Origin: Bacteroidota bacterium
GTDB taxonomy: Bacteria; Bacteroidota; Bacteroidia; Chitinophagales; Chitinophagaceae
Direction of reading: 5' to 3'
NCBI GenBank assembly: GCA_018268075.1
Contig: JAFDXH010000119.1
Location: 1-60,461, forward strand
Length of the DNA stretch: 60,461 nucleotides
Below, piece after piece: positions 18,852-27,858 of this stretch. The notes below the pieces were generated by a model. It did no database searches, had not been told where the DNA came from, and saw only the letters and a list, made by a program, of their open reading frames with translations. Every line of letters starts with the position of its first letter. Positions within the stretch are counted from its first letter, which is position 1. A program made the position numbers and the translations under genes.

Positions 18852-19634
18852 TTACAAATCTTCTTCCTGTCCATTTACATATTTTACCAGTTCATCGTGA
18901 ATTAATCCATTTGTAGCAACAATGCCAAACTGAAATGGCGAGTATTTTTCTCCTCGCATATTCGTTACTTTTCCGCCGGCTTCCTCTACAATCAAAAAAC
19001 CTGCCGCGCTATCCCATGCATGAAGCTGATGTTCATAAAAACCATCAAACCTTCCGGACGCTACCCAGCATAAATCAATAGCCGCGCTGCCAAGCCTGCG
19101 AACCGGAACCCCTTTTCGAATCAGTTTAGAAAATACGGTAAGGGGCCCATTGGGCGAATCGAGATAAGTATAAGGAAACCCGGTAACAAGGCAACTTTTG
19201 AGCACCTGATTTTGGCTACTCACTCTTATCGGCTGTTCATTTAAGTATGCCCCTTTTGATTTTTCAGCAAAGAAAAATTCATTCATCAGCGGATTAAATA
19301 CTGCACCCATGAACATTTCGTCGCCCTTTTGTATGCCAATACTTACACAACAAATGGGTATGCCGTGGGCAAAATTTACAGTTCCATCAATGGGGTCTAT
19401 AATCCATTTGTATTCACTACCTGCTTTTATTTCAGGGCTTTCCTCACTAATTATCCCATCTTCAGGAAAATATTTCTTTATAATTTTTTGGATCGCCTTA
19501 TCGGCAGCAAAATCAGCCTGTGTGACCAAATTATTTATTCCTTCTTTATTGCTGATTTCAAATTTGCCATTAAAATATTTTTTTATTTCGTCCGCTCCGG
19601 CATGAATCGCTTTTAAAAGTATTTCTTTGTACAT
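18852..19634 (-). CDS. Inositol-monophosphatase family protein (SuhB-like)
   Basis: The magnesium-dependent phosphatase motifs are present: GIISEESPE, then WIIDPIDGTVNFAHGIP, and the C-terminal WDSAAGFLIVEEAGGKVT. I start it at the ATG at 19634 (MYKEILLKAI); a longer frame from 19661 adds 9 residues, but it would reach past an AATCTTTG sequence that resembles the local -7 box. The length of about 260 fits the family, which includes inositol-1-phosphatase, fructose-bisphosphatase-like enzymes and the ribosome factor SuhB. The exact substrate cannot be read from sequence. It heads the thiL unit. Confidence 0.88.
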   Translation of the reverse strand: MYKEILLKAIHAGADEIKKYFNGKFEISNKEGINNLVTQADFAADKAIQKIIKKYFPEDGIISEESPEIKAGSEYKWIIDPIDGTVNFAHGIPICCVSIGIQKGDEMFMGAVFNPLMNEFFFAEKSKGAYLNEQPIRVSSQNQVLKSCLVTGFPYTYLDSPNGPLTVFSKLIRKGVPVRRLGSAAIDLCWVASGRFDGFYEHQLHAWDSAAGFLIVEEAGGKVTNMRGEKYSPFQFGIVATNGLIHDELVKYVNGQEEDL

Positions 19635-19736
19635 AGCGCAAAGATTCAACTTATTTATCAAACCTACACTTCTAAGCTAATGTCTTTTCCTATGCAGAAC
19701 GGCTGTATTTCAAATTGGCGAAGGGACTGGCTAATA

Positions 19737-19791
19737 GTGGGCGGTGGGACACCGCCCACGGCGCTCCACCCAGGTTCGTGTCCCACGAACC
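19737..19791. repeat. Pair of GC-rich hairpins with complementary loops (REP-like)
   Basis: Hairpin 1 (19737-19759) has a perfect 10-bp stem, GTGGGCGGTG and CACCGCCCAC, with loop GGA. Hairpin 2 (19773-19791) has a perfect 8-bp stem, GGTTCGTG and CACGAACC, with loop TCC. The loops are complementary, and the 9-mer GTGGGACAC of the first is the reverse complement of GTGTCCCAC in the second. A 13-nt GC-rich linker separates them. The block stands out in an AT-rich gap of 245 nt between two genes facing away from each other and looks like a dispersed repeat unit. No T tract follows, so it is not a typical terminator. Confidence 0.85.
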
Positions 19792-19879
19792 GGCAACAAT
19801 TTAAAATGCACCTTTGCAGAACTGTGTATGTTTAAATTATCTTGCTAACTTGTTTCATAATTAAAGAATCAACCAGAAA

Positions 19880-21808
19880 GTGACGTTATCAGTAATTATT
19901 GTAAATTATAATGTAAAATATTTTTTGGAAACATGCCTTCTCTCTGTGGAAAAGGCCATGCAAAATATTGATGGTGAGATTTTGGTGATTGATAACGCCT
20001 CTACAGATGGTAGTTATCAGTTTTTTAAAAAACGTTTTGATGGTGTTAGGTTTTTTTGGAATCAACAAAATGAAGGGTTCGCTAAGGCTAACAATGAAGC
20101 ACTCCGTTATGCACAGGGTGAATATATTTTATTCCTAAATCCCGATACGATATTGCCGGAAGATTGCCTTGAAAAATGCCTGGCTTTTATAATGGAGCAT
20201 AGCAATAAAGTGGCATTAGGAATAAGAATGATTGATGGATCGGGTATTTTTTTAAAAGAGAGTAAGCGCGCCTTTCCAGATCCACTCACCTCATTTTTTA
20301 AATTGAGTGGGCTGTCTGGACTGTTTCCCAAATCCAAAACATTTGCCCGTTATCATCTGGGCCACCTCAGCGAAAGAGAAAATCATGAAGCCGATGTATT
20401 GGCTGGAGCGTTTATAATGGTCCCAAAATATATTTTAGAAAAAGTTGGCCTGTTTGATGAAAGCTTTTTTATGTATGGAGAGGATATTGATCTTAGTTTT
20501 AGAATTCAGCAGGGTGGTTTCAAGAATTATTATTTTGCTGAGAGCAACATCTTACATTTTAAAGGAGAGAGCACAAGGAAAGAGAGTTTTAATTATGTAA
20601 AAATGTTTTACAAGGCAATGAGTGTTTTTGTAAAAAAACATTATGGAAAAGGCCGGGCGGGTATTTTCAATTTTTTTATCCAGATTGCTATTTTTTTTCG
20701 TGCAGGCATGGCGCTACTTCAGCGATTTCTACGGTGGCTGGGGCTACCCATTCTGGATGTGCTTTTACTATTAGCCAGTTTCTATCTTATAAGTCTTTTT
20801 TGGGCTACGTATATTAAAAGTGATGTGGTTTATTCGCCCCACCTGTTATGGATTGCATTTCCGGTTTTTACATTCATTTTTACACTCTCATTTTGGGTAG
20901 CAGGCCTATATGATCTTGGCTATAAACAATCCCGCCTAAATAAGGCCGCCATGGTATCTATATTGATTATTCTGTCCTTTTACTCCCTTTTGCCTGAGGC
21001 TTTAAGGTTTTCAAGAGGCATATTAGTCGTAGGGTCATTTACAGCCTTCGGTTTAATGAGTTTATTGCGTGTAATTCTTGTAAAGGCGCATGTAATGGAA
21101 AAATTACCAACCGAAGACAGCGTAAATCAAACCTTGGTAGTAGGCGGCAGGCGTGATTATGACAATCTGCAAAGACTATTTCCTGCACAGGAAGATGGCG
21201 CATATCTTTTAGAAGACCCCACCCAAAGTAACAGCGCAAAGGCCTCCTGGTTGCATACCGTAAATCAATATCATATAAAAGATATTATTTTTTGTGAAGG
21301 TCAATTGTCCTTTAAAGAAATGCTTGCTTATTTACAACTATTACCCCGGAATGTAAAAGCAGGGATATTTGCAAAAGGATCTCATGCAATATTAGAGGCT
21401 AATTACAGCAGTAATGAAAATATTAAAAAAGGGTCTGAAAACTGGAGACTCAATAACCCGATTTACCTAAGAACCAAAAACCTTTTTGACATTTGCTTTT
21501 CCGTCTTTATACTTCTCACCTTTCCTTTTCATTTATTGTTTAAAAAAAATTGTTTCGGATTATTTTCAAATTGTTTTAAGGTGCTTTCCGGTAAAAAAAC
21601 CTGGGTGGGGTATTCTTTGCCAGAGCCCTCTTTACCCCAACTAAAAAGTGGGATTATCACTACAACCTCTTTGCCGGTTTATAAAAATAATTTACCTGAA
21701 ATTAATCTTCATTCGAAGGATAAATTATATGCCACCTATTATCATGTATTTATAGATTTGAATCTGGTAAAAAGAGGATACAAATATTTATCTGACAGAA
21801 GCCTATAA
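19880..21808 (+). CDS. Family 2 glycosyltransferase fused to a degenerate polyprenyl-phosphate sugar transferase region
   Basis: Residues 1-260 are a GT2 domain of the rhamnosyltransferase type: LSVIIVNYN, VIDNASTDGS, NEGFAKANNEA, FLNPDT (85-90), and FMYGEDIDLSFRIQQGG. About four membrane helices follow (roughly 285-400), then a Rossmann-like stretch with TLVVGGRRDYDN, then another helix (LFDICFSVFILLTFPFHLLF). This second half resembles WcaJ/WbaP-type phosphoglycosyltransferases, including the KTWVGY remnant of their SLVGPRP motif, but the catalytic segment between helix and remnant is missing. It probably acts in surface polysaccharide assembly through the GT2 domain. It starts with GTG at 19880. 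Confidence 0.82.
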   Translation: MTLSVIIVNYNVKYFLETCLLSVEKAMQNIDGEILVIDNASTDGSYQFFKKRFDGVRFFWNQQNEGFAKANNEALRYAQGEYILFLNPDTILPEDCLEKCLAFIMEHSNKVALGIRMIDGSGIFLKESKRAFPDPLTSFFKLSGLSGLFPKSKTFARYHLGHLSERENHEADVLAGAFIMVPKYILEKVGLFDESFFMYGEDIDLSFRIQQGGFKNYYFAESNILHFKGESTRKESFNYVKMFYKAMSVFVKKHYGKGRAGIFNFFIQIAIFFRAGMALLQRFLRWLGLPILDVLLLLASFYLISLFWATYIKSDVVYSPHLLWIAFPVFTFIFTLSFWVAGLYDLGYKQSRLNKAAMVSILIILSFYSLLPEALRFSRGILVVGSFTAFGLMSLLRVILVKAHVMEKLPTEDSVNQTLVVGGRRDYDNLQRLFPAQEDGAYLLEDPTQSNSAKASWLHTVNQYHIKDIIFCEGQLSFKEMLAYLQLLPRNVKAGIFAKGSHAILEANYSSNENIKKGSENWRLNNPIYLRTKNLFDICFSVFILLTFPFHLLFKKNCFGLFSNCFKVLSGKKTWVGYSLPEPSLPQLKSGIITTTSLPVYKNNLPEINLHSKDKLYATYYHVFIDLNLVKRGYKYLSDRSL

Positions 21809-21908
21809 AATTTATAAAGCAAAAAAGTACTATTTCAATTGATTTTTTAAAAGGGTATAACATATAATTGACCTTTTATTTCCGAAATTGCAACCTAAAT
21901 AATTTTGA

Positions 21909-22529
21909 ATGTTTAATAATAGCTTCCGGCCTTCACAAAGCAGCACTCCCATTGTTTTAAATTTAATTATAATTAATGCCATTTGTTTTGTGGCTCAATT
22001 AGTGTTTGACAGCACTTGGGGTATTACCTACCGATTTGGCTTATATTCCATAGATACAGGCTTATTTAAACCCTATCAGTTGGTAACCCACATGTTTCTG
22101 CATGGAGGTTTTTTACACATTCTTTTTAACATGTATGCATTATGGCTTTTTGGAAGTATGTTGGAAAGGCAATGGGGGCCTAAAAAATTTCTTATTTTCT
22201 ATTTAGTATGTGGGCTGGCGGCAGGGCTGGCCCAGATGTTTCTTGTTTCGGGCGGACCGGCCATAGGTGCATCCGGCGCTATTATGGGCTTACTTGCAGC
22301 TTTTGCGTTTACCTACCCCAATATCGAATTTTATATAATACCAATACCTTTTGCTATAAAAGCGAAATACCTTGTAGCCATATATGCCGCAATAGATATT
22401 TTTGGTGGTTTTAGTGGCAGCCAGGATAGTGTAGCCCATTTTGCACATCTTGGGGGTCTTGTTATGGGTTTTATCCTTATGTTAGTATGGAAAGACAATA
22501 ATAGGTCTAAAAATAATTTTAAATTCTAA
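21909..22529 (+). CDS. Rhomboid-family intramembrane serine protease
   Basis: This 206-residue protein has about six membrane helices and a complete rhomboid site: HMFLHGGFLHILFNMYALW with the oxyanion Asn, GASGAIMG with the nucleophile S122, and HFAHLGGLVMG with H180. Rhomboids cut membrane-embedded helices. It is followed after 58 nt by a second, apparently inactive rhomboid, suggesting paired function or duplication. The 100-nt gap before it contains a GGGTATAA sequence at 21853, seen in other gaps here. Confidence 0.92.
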   Translation: MFNNSFRPSQSSTPIVLNLIIINAICFVAQLVFDSTWGITYRFGLYSIDTGLFKPYQLVTHMFLHGGFLHILFNMYALWLFGSMLERQWGPKKFLIFYLVCGLAAGLAQMFLVSGGPAIGASGAIMGLLAAFAFTYPNIEFYIIPIPFAIKAKYLVAIYAAIDIFGGFSGSQDSVAHFAHLGGLVMGFILMLVWKDNNRSKNNFKF

Positions 22530-22587
22530 AAACGGCTTTTTTTGCGTCAGCCATTTTCGGTAATTTTAGGTTGTTTAATTAAGTACC

Positions 22588-23517
22588 ATGGGAGAATCAG
22601 AGCGGTTTTTAGATAGAAAAATTCAGCAAATTCGTTTAGGAGATGATAATAATGCAATGATGGCGCTTATCACCATTAACGCCATCGTATTTATATCTTT
22701 AAGCCTTATTCAAGTAATCTATTTTATTTCTCAAAGTTCTGCCTCTGCATTTCAATACGAAATATTAAGGTGGTTTATACTTCCTGCAAAGGCAAGCACT
22801 CTGGCGGTAATGCCTTGGACGGTTCTATCTTATATGTTTGTAAATACTGGTGTAATATTTACTCTTGTAAATATGCTTTGGCTCTGGGCTTTCGGAAGTA
22901 TTTTACAATCATTGGGTTCAAATGACAAAATATTTCCCATTTATATCTATGGAGGCTTGGTAGGGGCTATACTATTTGTAGCAGTCAATTATCTGGTGCC
23001 TTCTCTAAAAAATAATATTGAATATAGCTGGCTCTTTGGCAGCAATGCAGCTGTAATAGCATTAGCAATTGCAGCAACCACCTTGGCACCACAATACCGA
23101 ATGTTTAGAATGATAAATGGCGGAATTCCTTTGTGGGTGCTCACGCTAATTTTTGTAATAATAGATGTAGCCGGCAATCCTTCAATGTCGCATCAATTGG
23201 CACACCTTGGAGGCGGCCTTGCAGGGTTTCTGTTTATCGCCAGTTACAAAAGAGGGCACGATCTGGGCGCATGGATGCACACTTGTTATTTCTGGTTTAT
23301 GAATCTTATAAATCCCGACAAGAAAGCAAAAAACAAGCCCTTGTTAAGAAATAAAATTTTTTATAATACAGGCGATCGAAGCCCCTTTGTAAGAACCCCT
23401 GTAGTGACACAACAAAGAATAGATCAAATTCTGGACAAGATTAGCCAGAAAGGCATCAGCCATATTACCGAAGAAGAAAAGGAAATTTTAAAACGAGCCG
23501 GAGAGAGCGACTTTTAA
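22588..23517 (+). CDS. Rhomboid-like protein, probable pseudoprotease
   Basis: The 309-residue protein keeps the rhomboid helix pattern and the late HQLAHLGGGLAGF motif (H206), and the Asn in FTLVNMLWLW. The nucleophile motif is altered: where active forms have GASG or GASA, this reads FGSNAAVIA, so Asn153 occupies the serine position or the serine is displaced to 152. The HxxxxH pair before the oxyanion Asn is also lost (VNTGVIFTLVN). A cytoplasmic tail of about 75 residues ends in a helical ISHITEEEKEILKRAGE segment. It follows an intact rhomboid by 58 nt. Confidence 0.8.
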   Translation: MGESERFLDRKIQQIRLGDDNNAMMALITINAIVFISLSLIQVIYFISQSSASAFQYEILRWFILPAKASTLAVMPWTVLSYMFVNTGVIFTLVNMLWLWAFGSILQSLGSNDKIFPIYIYGGLVGAILFVAVNYLVPSLKNNIEYSWLFGSNAAVIALAIAATTLAPQYRMFRMINGGIPLWVLTLIFVIIDVAGNPSMSHQLAHLGGGLAGFLFIASYKRGHDLGAWMHTCYFWFMNLINPDKKAKNKPLLRNKIFYNTGDRSPFVRTPVVTQQRIDQILDKISQKGISHITEEEKEILKRAGESDF

Positions 23518-23563
23518 GAATAAAACAGATACAGACAGATACCACTAACATCCTGCCCATAAA

Positions 23564-24718
23564 ATGCAAAAGCCGTTTTTTAGGAGATTTACCAAAAAGC
23601 TATTCATCTTAATCAATTTGGTTTTAGGATTGCTTTTTGTAACCGGAACTCACATGCTGCTATTCAATCCGGAAAAATGGTGGTACCTGAGCCTGATTAC
23701 TTTTCTGCTTCCCTACCTATTGCTTTTTTTAATTCTTTTCTTTGTGTTTTGGTTATTCACTAAGCCCGTATGGTCGTTCATTTCGGTATTCTTTATTGTC
23801 ATTTCATTTCAAGCTATTGCTCATATTTTCCCGCTAAATTTTAATTCTCACTTTTCAATAAAAAAGGATTCGGGAAGTATTCGCGTAATGAGTTGGAATG
23901 TAGAGGAGTTTAATATCCTTAATTACAAAACGCATCCTGAAAAAAAACAACAAATGTTTGACCTGATCAATGCCTATGATCCAGACATTGCTTGCTTTCA
24001 GGAGGCCGTTGCGGGCGAAAGTAAAAAAGCTATTAACTACTTACCCGACATTATAAAATCATTGCATTTCACAGACTACTTGTACTCTTACCAGCTTCGT
24101 GACGACTTTGACAAAGACCATCACTTTGGCATCATGATCTTTTCAAAATATCCCATTGTAGCAAAACAAACTATTGTAAACAACCCCAATAACTATAATA
24201 GCACCTTTCAGTATGTAGATCTGGTAATTAAAGGAGATACCGTTCGTGTTTTCAACATTCATCTTCAGTCATTAAAATTTTCCAAAGAAAATTTAAACTA
24301 CATAAATAACGAACAAACCGGCAGAGGTGTAACTGTAGAATCAAAAAGTGTAATATCAAAAATAAAAACGGGCATACTAAAGAGGGCGCAACAGGCTTTG
24401 TTTGTAAAAGATGAGATGAACCACAGCCCTTACCCGCTTATACTCTGTGGCGACTTTAATGATGTGCCGGAATCATTTGCGTATGAAACAATCGGTAAGG
24501 GATTAAAAAATGCATTTGTAGAAAAGGGCTCCGGGCTTTCCCGCACATTCAGCTCCATATCACCCACATTGCGAATTGACAATATATTTTACGATACCGA
24601 TTTCCAAGCTACTCAATTTATTAGAGTAAAAAAATTATTGAGCGATCATTTTCCGATTATTGCAGACCTGAAAATTGTAGCTCCACTCAAGTCGCATGAT
24701 ACGGACTCCACATTTTAA
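23564..24718 (+). CDS. Endonuclease/exonuclease/phosphatase family membrane protein
   Basis: Three hydrophobic segments occupy residues 10-95. A soluble EEP domain follows with MSWNVEEFN, CFQEAV (metal-binding Glu), the HIGIM-like DHHFGIMIF, CGDFNDVPES (catalytic Asp-Asn) and the terminal SDHFPI histidine. The domain would face the periplasm if the N-terminus is inside. EEP proteins cleave phosphodiesters in nucleic acids, lipids or nucleotides; which one is unclear. It is 46 nt after the second rhomboid and 35 nt before cysS. Confidence 0.87.
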   Translation: MQKPFFRRFTKKLFILINLVLGLLFVTGTHMLLFNPEKWWYLSLITFLLPYLLLFLILFFVFWLFTKPVWSFISVFFIVISFQAIAHIFPLNFNSHFSIKKDSGSIRVMSWNVEEFNILNYKTHPEKKQQMFDLINAYDPDIACFQEAVAGESKKAINYLPDIIKSLHFTDYLYSYQLRDDFDKDHHFGIMIFSKYPIVAKQTIVNNPNNYNSTFQYVDLVIKGDTVRVFNIHLQSLKFSKENLNYINNEQTGRGVTVESKSVISKIKTGILKRAQQALFVKDEMNHSPYPLILCGDFNDVPESFAYETIGKGLKNAFVEKGSGLSRTFSSISPTLRIDNIFYDTDFQATQFIRVKKLLSDHFPIIADLKIVAPLKSHDTDSTF

Positions 24719-24729
24719 AAAAGCTGCTT

Positions 24730-24737
24730 TACCTTTG
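24730..24737 (+). promoter_or_regulatory. Putative -7 box (TACCTTTG) of cysS
   Basis: TACCTTTG fits TAnnTTTG and lies 16 nt before the preferred ATG of cysS. No -33 TTTG is found 19-21 nt upstream. It would give a very short leader and argues for the ATG at 24754 over the TTG at 24748. Confidence 0.4.
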
Positions 24738-24753
24738 CTGTACATTTTTGAGT

Positions 24754-26244
24754 ATGCCACTTACTATATATAATTCTCTATCCAAGAAGAAAGAAATTTT
24801 TGAACCCATCAACCCACCTTATGTAGGCATGTATGTATGTGGCCCTACAGTAAGTGGCGAAAGCCATCTTGGGCACGCAAGGCCGTATATTACTTTCGAT
24901 GTCGTGTATAGGTACCTGTTATATCTTGGTTACAAGGTTAGGTATGTGCGCAATATCACAGATGCCGGCCACTTTGAAGAAGAGGGGAGAGAAGCTATAG
25001 ATAAAATAAGTACGAAAGCACAATTAGAAAGAATGGAGCCCATGGAGCTGGTGCATAAATACACCAACCTTTTTCATTGGGCATTTAAAAAATTTAATAC
25101 ACTTGTTCCCAATATAGAGCCTACCGCCACCGGCCATATAGTAGAGCAGATAGATATGATTAAGAAATTGCTTGCAGATGGATATGCCTATGAAGTAAAT
25201 GGTTCAGTATATTTTGATGTGAAAAAATATGCTGAAAACCACGACTATGGAAAACTGAGTGGCCGCGTTATAGAAGACCTGTTGGAAACCACGCGCGACC
25301 TGGAGGGCCAGGAAGAAAAAAGAAATAAAGTAGATTTTGCGCTATGGAAAGCTGCGCCCCCAAAACACATTATGCGATGGAACAGCCCGTGGGGTGAGGG
25401 TTTCCCTGGGTGGCACATTGAGTGCTCTGCAATGGCCACCAAATATCTGGGCGCTCATTTTGATATACATGGCGGCGGTATGGATCTATTATTTCCACAT
25501 CACGAAAGCGAAATAGCACAAAGCACTATCTGCAACCATATAGAGCCGGCTAAATACTGGATGCATAATAACATGATAACAGTAGCCGGAAAAAAAATGG
25601 GCAAGAGCTATAACAACCAAATCAAGCTCACAGAAATGTTTGATGGCAGCCACCCCTTGCTTACACAGCCTTTTTCGCCCATGACCATTCGTTTTTTCAT
25701 TTTGCAAACACACTATAAAAGTACTCTTGACTTTAGCAGCGAAGCGCTTGTAGCATCAGAAAAAGGACTCAAGCGATTATTAGATGCTGCAAGATTTTTA
25801 AAAATGCTGCCCGTACATACACAAGATGGAGTAAATACAGATAAAGAATTGAATGAAAAAATACAAAGGCTCGTAAGTGCATTCCCTGATTTTATCAATG
25901 ATGATTTTAATACAGCCAAAGTATTGGCCAATATGTTTGAATTAGTGCCCATTATCAATTCCATCAAAGACGGGCTGATAGAGCCCGGTAGTATTTCTTC
26001 AACAACATTGCAATCCTTAAAAGAGGAAATGGATATCTACCTAACTCAGATATTGGGCATAGAAGATGAGTTAGCGCCAGATGTACAGATAGAGCAAATT
26101 ATGGAGCTGTTAATTGAAATAAGAAAAGAAGCCAGAGATAAAAAAGACTTTGCTACCTCAGATAAGATTCGCAAAAAACTAGAGGCCATGGATATAGTAT
26201 TAAATGATGAAAAAGGCGGTAAAACTACCTGGAACGAAAAATAG
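24754..26244 (+). CDS. cysS: Cysteinyl-tRNA synthetase
   Basis: CysRS charges tRNA-Cys. The class I signature is ESHLGHARPY (HIGH-type), the zinc cysteine is in YVCGPTV, WHIECSAM carries a further zinc Cys, HGGGMDLLFPHHESE is the middle zinc and substrate site, and KKMGKS is the KMSKS loop. Helical anticodon-binding and C-terminal parts follow. The ATG at 24754 (MPLTIYN) is preferred to a TTG two codons upstream. Length of about 496 residues is normal. Confidence 0.97.
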   Translation: MPLTIYNSLSKKKEIFEPINPPYVGMYVCGPTVSGESHLGHARPYITFDVVYRYLLYLGYKVRYVRNITDAGHFEEEGREAIDKISTKAQLERMEPMELVHKYTNLFHWAFKKFNTLVPNIEPTATGHIVEQIDMIKKLLADGYAYEVNGSVYFDVKKYAENHDYGKLSGRVIEDLLETTRDLEGQEEKRNKVDFALWKAAPPKHIMRWNSPWGEGFPGWHIECSAMATKYLGAHFDIHGGGMDLLFPHHESEIAQSTICNHIEPAKYWMHNNMITVAGKKMGKSYNNQIKLTEMFDGSHPLLTQPFSPMTIRFFILQTHYKSTLDFSSEALVASEKGLKRLLDAARFLKMLPVHTQDGVNTDKELNEKIQRLVSAFPDFINDDFNTAKVLANMFELVPIINSIKDGLIEPGSISSTTLQSLKEEMDIYLTQILGIEDELAPDVQIEQIMELLIEIRKEARDKKDFATSDKIRKKLEAMDIVLNDEKGGKTTWNEK

Positions 26245-26369
26245 CCATGCCGGTAATGATGTGCTACTCAACGGACATTTCGTGGTTTAATTATCATAAT
26301 TCTCCACAAGTTTTATCAAGTAGGGTAGAAAATAATGACCATTCGGAAAACAGTTTAATAAAATAGAAA

Positions 26370-26969
26370 GTGGAGCATTTAAAACATCTATCAAAAGATA
26401 AAAAACTACATAGGATTATTAAATCGCAAACACCTTTTTTACTTACAAAGAGAAATAAAGTGTACCTGAGATTGTGCTCTTCAATCCTAAGTCAGCAGTT
26501 GAGCACCAAAGTAGCAACAGTATTGTATCGGCGATTTATAGATTTATATGGAGGTAAAGAGCCTACCGCACTACAAATATTAAATACTCCTTCTGAAAAA
26601 TTCAGGGCCATAGGATTCTCTAATGCCAAAGCAAATTATATACACAATGTGTGCGATTTTTTTATTACCCAAAAACTAACAGACGCAAAAATTAATAAAC
26701 TGGATAATGATGCAATAATCCTGTTGCTAACCAAGATAAAAGGAATAGGCCGATGGACGGTAGAAATGATCTTAATGTTTACCTTAGGCAGGGAAGATGT
26801 TTTTGCCATTGACGACCTCGGTATAAAACAGCGTATGGTAAGCCTCTATGGCCTGGATGAAAGTGATAAAAAATTATTACGGCAGAAAATGAGCAGCATC
26901 AGCGCACAATGGAGCCCATACCGTACATACGCCTGCCGCTACTTATGGAACTGGGATCATAAGGGATAG
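26370..26969 (+). CDS. AlkA-like DNA-3-methyladenine glycosylase (HhH-GPD)
   Basis: This 199-residue protein is a compact HhH-GPD base-excision glycosylase. LCSSILSQQLSTKVA is the family's early helix, KIKGIGRWTVEMI (122-134) the helix-hairpin-helix, and FAIDDLGIK holds the catalytic Asp149. It lacks the four cysteines of iron-sulfur glycosylases and the N-terminal domain of E. coli AlkA, like the short yeast MAG and bacterial forms. It probably excises alkylated purines. The GTG at 26370 starts it, and it ends just before the convergent NYN gene. Confidence 0.9.
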   Translation: MEHLKHLSKDKKLHRIIKSQTPFLLTKRNKVYLRLCSSILSQQLSTKVATVLYRRFIDLYGGKEPTALQILNTPSEKFRAIGFSNAKANYIHNVCDFFITQKLTDAKINKLDNDAIILLLTKIKGIGRWTVEMILMFTLGREDVFAIDDLGIKQRMVSLYGLDESDKKLLRQKMSSISAQWSPYRTYACRYLWNWDHKG

Positions 26970-27701
26970 CTATTTTTTGCGGATCAGAGGGTTGTTCAAC
27001 CCGTTCACCAAATTATCCACCACTATAAAAGCCGGCAATTTATTAAAAAACTGTGTAAGTGTTTTACAGCCATACGTGCGTACATCAAAGCTGGGGTCGA
27101 GTTTGCGTAAATTAATACCAAGTGTAGAAATGTGGGCCTCATTGCTTTCATTAATACTCATGTCGAACGCTTTATTAATGAGCTTCATGCTAAGTGTTGG
27201 TTTGTCCTTTGGCTTTTTTGCTACCGCTTTCTTTCCGGCCTGCTCCGCTTCTGGCTCCGTCTTGGGCTCTAGGTTTTCTACATAAGTAAATATTTCACAC
27301 GACTTCACAAAAGCATTGGGTGTCTTTTGTTCGCCGATACCCATTACAAAAATACCGGCTTCCCGAATCCTCTTAGCAAGCCCTGTGTAGTCACTATCAC
27401 TGCTAACGATACAAAAGCCATCTACCAGGCCTGCATGCAAAATATCCATAGCATCTATAATCAATGCGCTGTCGGTAGAATTTTTTCCGGTAGTGTATGA
27501 AAATTTCTGAATGGGATTAAAAGCCATTTCATTAAGCAGGCTTTTCCAGTGGTTCATGTGTTGGGTAGTCCAGTCGCCATATACCCGCCTGATAGTAACT
27601 TTACCATATTTAGAAGCTTCTTCAAGCACCAGGTCCATCATTTTAGATTGCGCATTATCCCCATCTACCAATAGTGCGATACGCTGATTTTTTATATCCA
27701 T
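26970..27701 (-). CDS. NYN-domain protein with C-terminal LOTUS (OST-HTH) domain
   Basis: Residues 1-150 form a PIN-like NYN domain of the LabA/DUF88 type: ALLVDGDNAQ with the first acidic residues, VYGDWT, and IVSSDSDYTGLAKRIREAG. A Lys-Pro-rich linker (about 155-175) leads to a winged-helix LOTUS domain of about 70 residues with LGINLRKLDPSFDVRTYG and LTQFFNKLPAF. NYN domains are metal-dependent RNases, and LOTUS domains bind RNA, so an RNA-processing role is likely. It is alone between two plus-strand genes. Confidence 0.88.
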   Translation of the reverse strand: MDIKNQRIALLVDGDNAQSKMMDLVLEEASKYGKVTIRRVYGDWTTQHMNHWKSLLNEMAFNPIQKFSYTTGKNSTDSALIIDAMDILHAGLVDGFCIVSSDSDYTGLAKRIREAGIFVMGIGEQKTPNAFVKSCEIFTYVENLEPKTEPEAEQAGKKAVAKKPKDKPTLSMKLINKAFDMSINESNEAHISTLGINLRKLDPSFDVRTYGCKTLTQFFNKLPAFIVVDNLVNGLNNPLIRKK

Positions 27702-27834
27702 GTTTTATATTTTGCAGAAAGCGAAATTAAGTTAAAGTTTAGGGAGATCATACTGATTTTAGGCAAACCACAAAGTCAACGAAGTAGAATTTTCAATAGC
27801 TTATTTTTTTTCTCATCATAACCGCTGTTTCTTT

Positions 27835-27842
27835 TATCTTTG
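27835..27842 (+). promoter_or_regulatory. Putative -7 box (TATCTTTG) of dnaN
   Basis: TATCTTTG matches TAnnTTTG and ends 16 nt before the dnaN ATG. No good -33 box is seen at normal spacing. Confidence 0.45.
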
Positions 27843-27858
27843 GCAACAAACATTTTTT

